Assembly (NCBI GenBank): GCA_004357365.1
Contig: SMVT01000108.1
Span: 1-8,621 of the forward strand
Reading direction: 5' to 3'
From: Nitrospina sp.
GTDB taxonomy: Bacteria > Nitrospinota > Nitrospinia > Nitrospinales > Nitrospinaceae
Length of the DNA stretch: 8,621 nt
Under the pieces are notes generated by a model. The model saw only the letters and a program-made list of their open reading frames with translations, was not told the origin of the DNA and made no database searches. Below, one piece after another: positions 5,746-8,621 of the stretch. Within the stretch, counting starts at the first letter, position 1. Each line of letters opens with the position of its first letter. The position numbers were made by a program, and so were the translations under genes.

Positions 5746-6606
5746 CTACTTCTTTTTTTTGTGCGGGTGGTTGTTTTCTGAGTTTTGGCCGAGCCACTGG
5801 GATCGTTTGGTGGCTTCCTCGACGGCGTTCATGAGCGTGGTCCGCAGTCCTCCCTTTTCCAGGGTATGCAGACCGGAGATGGTGGTGCCGCCGGGGGAGG
5901 TGACCATATCCTTTAACTCGCCAGGATGCTTACCGCTTTGCATCGCCAGTTTGGCCGACCCCAGCACGGTCTGCAGGGTGAGGATGTTCGACACGTCACG
6001 CGACAGGCCCATCTTCACTCCGGCGTCGGACAACGCTTCGATGATCATGAAAATGTAGGCCGGTCCACTGCCGCTCAACCCGGTCACCGCGTCGAGATTC
6101 GCTTCACTCACGTCGACCGTTTTTCCGACCGCCTCAAAAATCCGGTGGGCAACCTTGAGATCGGCGGCGGAGACCTTGTGGCTGGCCGCCAGCGCGGTCA
6201 CTCCTTCCAGAACCAGCGCCGGGGTATTGGGCATGGTGCGCACCACTCCCAGTTTTTTCTTGCCGTCCGGACTCAACCGGTCTGTGATGGCCTTGATGGG
6301 AACACCCGCCGCGATGGAGATGACCAGTTTTTTATGGTCGACCCATTCGGCAATTTCTTCCAACACCTCGTTCATGGCCTGCGGTTTGACCGCGAGAAGG
6401 AGGATATCGCATTTTTTCGCCAACTCGCGGTTGTCCCCGGTGATTTTGACGTGATACTGCTTGCGCAACCACTTCAGCCGTTCAGCGGAGACGTCGGACA
6501 CCATCAGGTTTTTGGCTTCGATGAACGAAGCCGACAACAAACCCTTGATCAGGGCTTCGGCCATATTGCCGCCGCCGATGAATCCTATTTTTTTACTTTT
6601 CAGCAC
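5746..6606 (-). CDS. proC: Pyrroline-5-carboxylate reductase ProC
   Basis: Cytosolic enzyme that reduces 1-pyrroline-5-carboxylate to proline with NAD(P)H, the last step of proline synthesis. It starts at a GTG (6606) with AAGGAG eight bases upstream; the open frame runs further up, overlapping yggS, but those residues do not resemble the family. From this start it has 286 residues, slightly more than the usual 270. The Rossmann motif IGFIGGGNMAEAL is at 7-19; AVKPQ and VRTMPNTPA follow; the family signature GLSGSGPAYIF and the C-terminal LKDMVTSPGGTTISGL complete the set. The extra length is a C-terminal tail ending NNHPHKKKK, coded over a run of eight T on the plus strand. Stop TAG. It follows yggS by 28 bases on the same strand, a widespread gene pairing. 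Confidence 0.97.
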   Translation of the reverse strand: MLKSKKIGFIGGGNMAEALIKGLLSASFIEAKNLMVSDVSAERLKWLRKQYHVKITGDNRELAKKCDILLLAVKPQAMNEVLEEIAEWVDHKKLVISIAAGVPIKAITDRLSPDGKKKLGVVRTMPNTPALVLEGVTALAASHKVSAADLKVAHRIFEAVGKTVDVSEANLDAVTGLSGSGPAYIFMIIEALSDAGVKMGLSRDVSNILTLQTVLGSAKLAMQSGKHPGELKDMVTSPGGTTISGLHTLEKGGLRTTLMNAVEEATKRSQWLGQNSENNHPHKKKK

Positions 6607-6634
6607 AACCGCATCTCCTTGTTCCTTGGCTTCA

Positions 6635-7339
6635 TTAACCGGTATCCCACGCACCGAAAATGGCGGTGCCCACCCGCACCCAGGTGGCGCCTTCTTCGAT
6701 CGCCACTTCAAAATCGTTCGACATGCCCATGGACAATTCATCCATGGATATATTTTCCATCTCCAGCGACCGCATCCGGTCCCGCAATTTCCGCAAAGCG
6801 GCGAAATGTTTTCGCGATGGTTCCGGGTCCGGATCGAACGGCGGAATCGTCATCAATCCCCGGACGGCAATGCCGTTCAAATGCGTCACCCTCTCCAGCA
6901 GTGCTTCCAGATCGCTGGGCGCGACTCCGGATTTGCCGGCCTCTCCGGACACGTTGACCTGGATCAGCACCGGGGTGACCGTTCCGTGCTTCAGGCTGTG
7001 CCGGTGGATTTCCTCGGCCAGTTCCGGGTTGTCGACCGAATGAATCAATTCGAACAAGCCGGGAATATACTTTACTTTATTCCTCTGCAAATGCCCAATG
7101 AAATGCCAGCGGTAGTGTTCGGTCCCGAGGGTTTCGATTTTGGGACGCGCGTCCTGCACCCGGTTCTCGCCGAACACGCATCCACCGATCTTGCCGGCCT
7201 CGGCAATGTGTTCAACGGGCACGGTTTTAGTCACCGCCACCAGGCGCACCTCTTCGGGATGGCGTCCCGATTTTTGGGCGGCCTGCGCCATGCGTTCTTG
7301 GACGGAACTCAGGTTATCGGCAATCAGGGACATGGGCAT
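6635..7339 (-). CDS. yggS: YggS/PipY/PROSC-type PLP-binding homeostasis protein
   Basis: A 234-residue single-barrel protein that binds pyridoxal 5'-phosphate without known enzyme activity and helps balance PLP and amino/keto-acid pools. The Schiff-base lysine is Lys38 in LVAVTKTVP; then FGENRVQDA, HFIGHLQRNK and SVDN; near the end LSMGMSNDFEVAIEEGATWVRVGTAIFG supplies the phosphate-binding segment. All are hallmarks of the family (COG0325). An in-frame ATG two codons later (7333) would give MSLIADNL, which looks more like the usual N-terminus; neither start has a good ribosome site. It sits between a PII-like gene and proC. The yggS-proC pairing is common, and in cyanobacteria the homologue PipY belongs to the PII-PipX network, so the PII neighbour is suggestive. 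Confidence 0.96.
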   Translation of the reverse strand: MPMSLIADNLSSVQERMAQAAQKSGRHPEEVRLVAVTKTVPVEHIAEAGKIGGCVFGENRVQDARPKIETLGTEHYRWHFIGHLQRNKVKYIPGLFELIHSVDNPELAEEIHRHSLKHGTVTPVLIQVNVSGEAGKSGVAPSDLEALLERVTHLNGIAVRGLMTIPPFDPDPEPSRKHFAALRKLRDRMRSLEMENISMDELSMGMSNDFEVAIEEGATWVRVGTAIFGAWDTG

Positions 7340-7399
7340 GAGCCGGCATCGAGGCGCGAAAGGTTCCCGGGATTAAAACCGGTCATTCAGGGTCCCACT

Positions 7400-7747
7400 C
7401 TAATATAAAGCCTGGGTTCCTTTTTCCCCGGTGCGCACCCGGATGGCCTCTTCCACCGACTGGACGAATATTTTGCCGTCGCCCAGGTTGCCGGTCCGCA
7501 GGGTGGCGACCAAGGCATCGACCACTTCATCGACGCTTTCGTCTTCCAGGACCAAGGAAATCTCTATCCGCGGATGGAACAGGGGAACCTTGCTCTTTTC
7601 GGGATCGGGGTCGGACCCCATCTGGCTCAGGGGTTTGCCGATGCCCTTGACCTCGGCCACCGACATCCCGGGAACCCCCAGGGCAAACAGTTTTTCCCGC
7701 ACCGCTTCCAGCTTTTCGTACCGAATGTAACATTTGATCATTTTCAT
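7400..7747 (-). CDS. PII-family nitrogen regulatory protein with altered T-loop
   Basis: A 115-residue member of the GlnB/GlnK family, trimeric proteins that read ATP/ADP and 2-oxoglutarate and bind targets through a T-loop. The family frame is clear: MKMIKCYIRYEKLEAVREKL at the start, GMSVAEVKGIG before the T-loop, GDGKIFV at 89-95 (Lys92 for GlnB Lys90) and AIRVRTGE at 101-108. The T-loop region 38-60 keeps the GlnB length but not its sequence: Tyr51, the uridylylation site, is Lys51, and Gln39, which helps bind Mg-ATP and 2-oxoglutarate, is Pro39. Two residues are inserted before the second half. It is therefore unlikely to be uridylylated at Tyr51 and may sense other ligands. The ATG at 7747 fits the family start; an upstream GTG is improbable. 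There is no ribosome site, and the start lies just after a terminator, possibly on a near-leaderless transcript. Ends in TAG, 60 bases before yggS. Confidence 0.92.
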   Translation of the reverse strand: MKMIKCYIRYEKLEAVREKLFALGVPGMSVAEVKGIGKPLSQMGSDPDPEKSKVPLFHPRIEISLVLEDESVDEVVDALVATLRTGNLGDGKIFVQSVEEAIRVRTGEKGTQALY

Positions 7748-7758
7748 AAGGAAGGACC

Positions 7759-7787
7759 AATTTAGACGAAAAAAAAAGGCTTTGCAA
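7759..7787 (-). promoter_or_regulatory. Candidate promoter of the PII-yggS-proC operon
   Basis: On the minus strand TTGCAA (7782-7787), a 17-base spacer, and TAAATT (7759-7764), each four of six bases from consensus. The predicted start near 7752 leaves about five bases before the ATG, which would explain the lack of a ribosome site. The -35 lies inside the terminator stem of the preceding gene. No sigma-54 GG/GC pattern is seen. Confidence 0.35.
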
Positions 7788-7806
7788 CCGCGTAGATTGT
7801 AAAGCC
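7769..7806 (-). terminator. Intrinsic terminator after the response regulator
   Basis: On the minus strand GGCTTT (7801-7806) pairs with AAAGCC (7778-7783); after an A/C mismatch CAA/TTG extends the stem, with a 9-base loop, followed by nine T (7769-7777). It lies 31 bases after the response-regulator stop and only 21 bases before the PII start, so it separates the two units or attenuates read-through into PII. Confidence 0.85.
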
Positions 7807-7837
7807 CCACATCCCTGAACCCGGAGGTTGTTATCGA

Positions 7838-8233
7838 TTAAAAATTAATTTCCTTCCCGGCGGCGATCAGTCCATCCACCACCGCTAATAATTTTTCTTT
7901 TGCCACGGGTTTGACCAAGAAATCCTTGACACCCTTTTTAAGTAAATCGGATGCCAGTTCCGTATCTGGATATCCGGTGATGACAACAATGGGAATTCCC
8001 GGTGCTTGTTCTCTAATATATTGAATGCATTCCACCCCATTGACCCTGGGCATTCGAATATCGCACAAGATCACCCCGCAATTCACCATATTGTCCCCTG
8101 ATTTGAGAATGTCGATAGCGTCCTGCCCGTCCACCGCTTCCTATACGTTGAGTCCTCTCCCCTCCAACTGGAGCCGAATCACATCGCGAACGTCAGGTTC
8201 ATCATCCACAACCAGTATTTTTCCTTTAGCCAT
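7838..8233 (-). pseudogene. Single-domain response regulator with in-frame amber codon
   Basis: CheY-like receiver with no output domain, 131 codons including one TAG. The start at 8233 (MAKGKILVVDDEPDVRD) has AGGAG eight bases upstream. The receiver is otherwise complete: acidic pair Asp10/Asp11, phospho-acceptor Asp58 in LCDIRMPRVNG, Thr86 in VVITGYP and Lys108 in FLVKPVA. Codon 31 is TAG (8141-8143), at the residue before EAVDG, usually a hydrophobic or aromatic residue in strand two; both sides stay in the same frame. A restart at GTG 8134 would lack the acidic pair and could not be phosphorylated normally. TAG ends proC and the PII gene here, so it is a normal stop. Either a recent nonsense mutation or a base error explains it; the intact remainder favours the latter or a very young change. 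The divergent membrane protein at 8480 may be its kinase. Confidence 0.88.
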
Positions 8234-8250
8234 TGGTCAATCTCCTGAAA

Positions 8251-8274
8251 AAGGTGAATTAAGGTGAATAAGGT
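8251..8274. repeat. Tandem 10-base repeat upstream of the response regulator
   Basis: AAGGTGAATT then AAGGTGAATA, followed by AGGT. Two and a half units of one helical turn each, immediately upstream of the response-regulator ribosome site. It could be a set of binding half-sites controlling the divergent pair, or simple slippage. Confidence 0.4.
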
Positions 8275-8280
8275 TCCCCG

Positions 8281-8357
8281 GATTAGTGTGATGGACTCAA
8301 ATTCCAGATTGTACATCCCTGACAACAAACCCCTCCCCCCTCGAGGAAGCACTAATC
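8281..8357. promoter_or_regulatory. Spaced inverted repeat between response regulator and membrane protein
   Basis: GATTAGTG (8281-8288) and CACTAATC (8350-8357) are exact inverted repeats 61 bases apart. The right copy lies just before the TATAAT at 8365-8370. Such a pair could bind a looping or dimeric regulator, but 8-base matches over this distance can also arise by chance. Confidence 0.25.
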
Positions 8358-8364
8358 GTTTCGC

Positions 8365-8370
8365 TATAAT
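8365..8370 (+). promoter_or_regulatory. Consensus -10 box, candidate promoter of the rightmost gene
   Basis: Exact TATAAT 110 bases upstream of the ATG at 8480. No good -35 lies at the usual spacing. It is the best promoter-like sequence in this 246-base divergent region; it would give a leader of about 100 bases. Confidence 0.4.
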
Positions 8371-8479
8371 AGACCCCGCGATAAAAACCCGCCACTTTTT
8401 TTTAAAAAACATGAAATTTCGAGCCTATGGACCTATATTCCTTTTGATAGGCAGGTCCAGCTCACTCTTTAGGGTGACC

Positions 8480-8621
8480 ATGACGGATAAACCCCAAGCC
8501 ACGCGTAACCCATTTTCTTTCTTACGGTTAGGATTAAAGAATAAATTGATCGCCATCGTGATCGCGGTGGGAACGGTGCCGCTGATCCTGGCCATGTTCC
8601 TGTCCTACCTGCAGGGCAACA
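8480..8621 (+). CDS. N-terminus of a membrane protein, possibly a sensor kinase (cut by window edge)
   Basis: Forty-seven codons from an ATG preceded by AGGGTG, running off the right edge. A basic cytoplasmic start (MTDKPQATRNPF, then SFLRLGLKNK) is followed by one hydrophobic helix, LIAIVIAVGTVPLILAMFLSYL, then QGN. The short polar N-terminus, KNKL and a helix with a GTVPL turn are what one sees at the start of HAMP-containing sensor histidine kinases and chemoreceptor-like proteins. Divergent placement from a response regulator supports a two-component pair, but no kinase domain is in view. An in-frame ATG at 8411 would add 23 residues; it lacks a ribosome site. Confidence 0.6.
   Translation, partial: MTDKPQATRNPFSFLRLGLKNKLIAIVIAVGTVPLILAMFLSYLQGN

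Noticed and set aside
5926..7408. Long plus-strand frames opposite proC and yggS
   Set aside because: Antisense shadows of two well-conserved genes; products lack motifs.
7778..7806. Sigma-54 promoter before the PII gene
   Set aside because: A TTGCA is present but the GG at the -24 position with correct spacing is missing.
7748..7810. Upstream GTG start giving a 136-residue PII protein
   Set aside because: The extra 21 residues would be coded across the terminator stem and T-run, and the PII family begins at MKMIK; the ATG at 7747 is preferred.
8179..8412. A 77-codon minus-strand frame over the response-regulator start
   Set aside because: It covers the same DNA as the true regulator start in another frame; the receiver frame with VVDDEP and a ribosome site is clearly the real one.

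Overview
The window looks like ordinary bacterial chromosome, moderately GC-rich and densely coded, with housekeeping and cofactor genes on both strands. No tRNA, rRNA, CRISPR array, transposase or phage gene was seen. The lineage cannot be fixed from the sequence alone. The SUF genes preceded by a NifU-like fusion, a LarE of the three-cysteine type and a divergent PII paralogue would suit a Nitrospinota or former-deltaproteobacterial genome, but that is inference.

Layout, left to right. (1) 52-2303, minus strand: an Fe-S cluster assembly operon, transcribed as a NifU-like/Nfu fusion and then sufB, and probably continuing past the left edge. (2) 2304-2752: a 449-base divergent control region with a palindrome, a direct repeat and a consensus -10 box. 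(3) 2753-3766, plus strand: moaA, the radical-SAM first enzyme of molybdenum cofactor synthesis, which itself needs two [4Fe-4S] clusters. (4) 3767-4318: a long non-coding stretch ending in a structured segment and a very strong intrinsic terminator just before larE. (5) 4319-5387, plus strand: larE, translationally coupled to an 80-residue two-helix membrane protein of unknown function. (6) 5388-5745: non-coding DNA built of inverted repeats, sharing short repeats with region 4. (7) 5746-7747, minus strand: a likely operon PII-like protein -> YggS/PipY-type PLP protein -> proC, linking nitrogen sensing, PLP/amino-acid homeostasis and proline synthesis. (8) 7838-8233, minus strand: a single-domain response regulator interrupted by an in-frame amber codon and followed by an intrinsic terminator. 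(9) 8480-8621, plus strand: the N-terminus of a membrane protein, plausibly the partner sensor kinase, divergent from the regulator and cut by the window edge.

The themes are Fe-S, molybdopterin and nickel-pincer cofactor chemistry on the left and nitrogen/proline control on the right. No wholly new multi-gene system is evident. The points most worth a second look are the amber codon in the response regulator, the altered T-loop of the PII paralogue beside yggS, the NifU-like fusion lacking its scaffold cysteines, the structured RNA and terminator ahead of larE, and the inverted-repeat element in the intergenic DNA.
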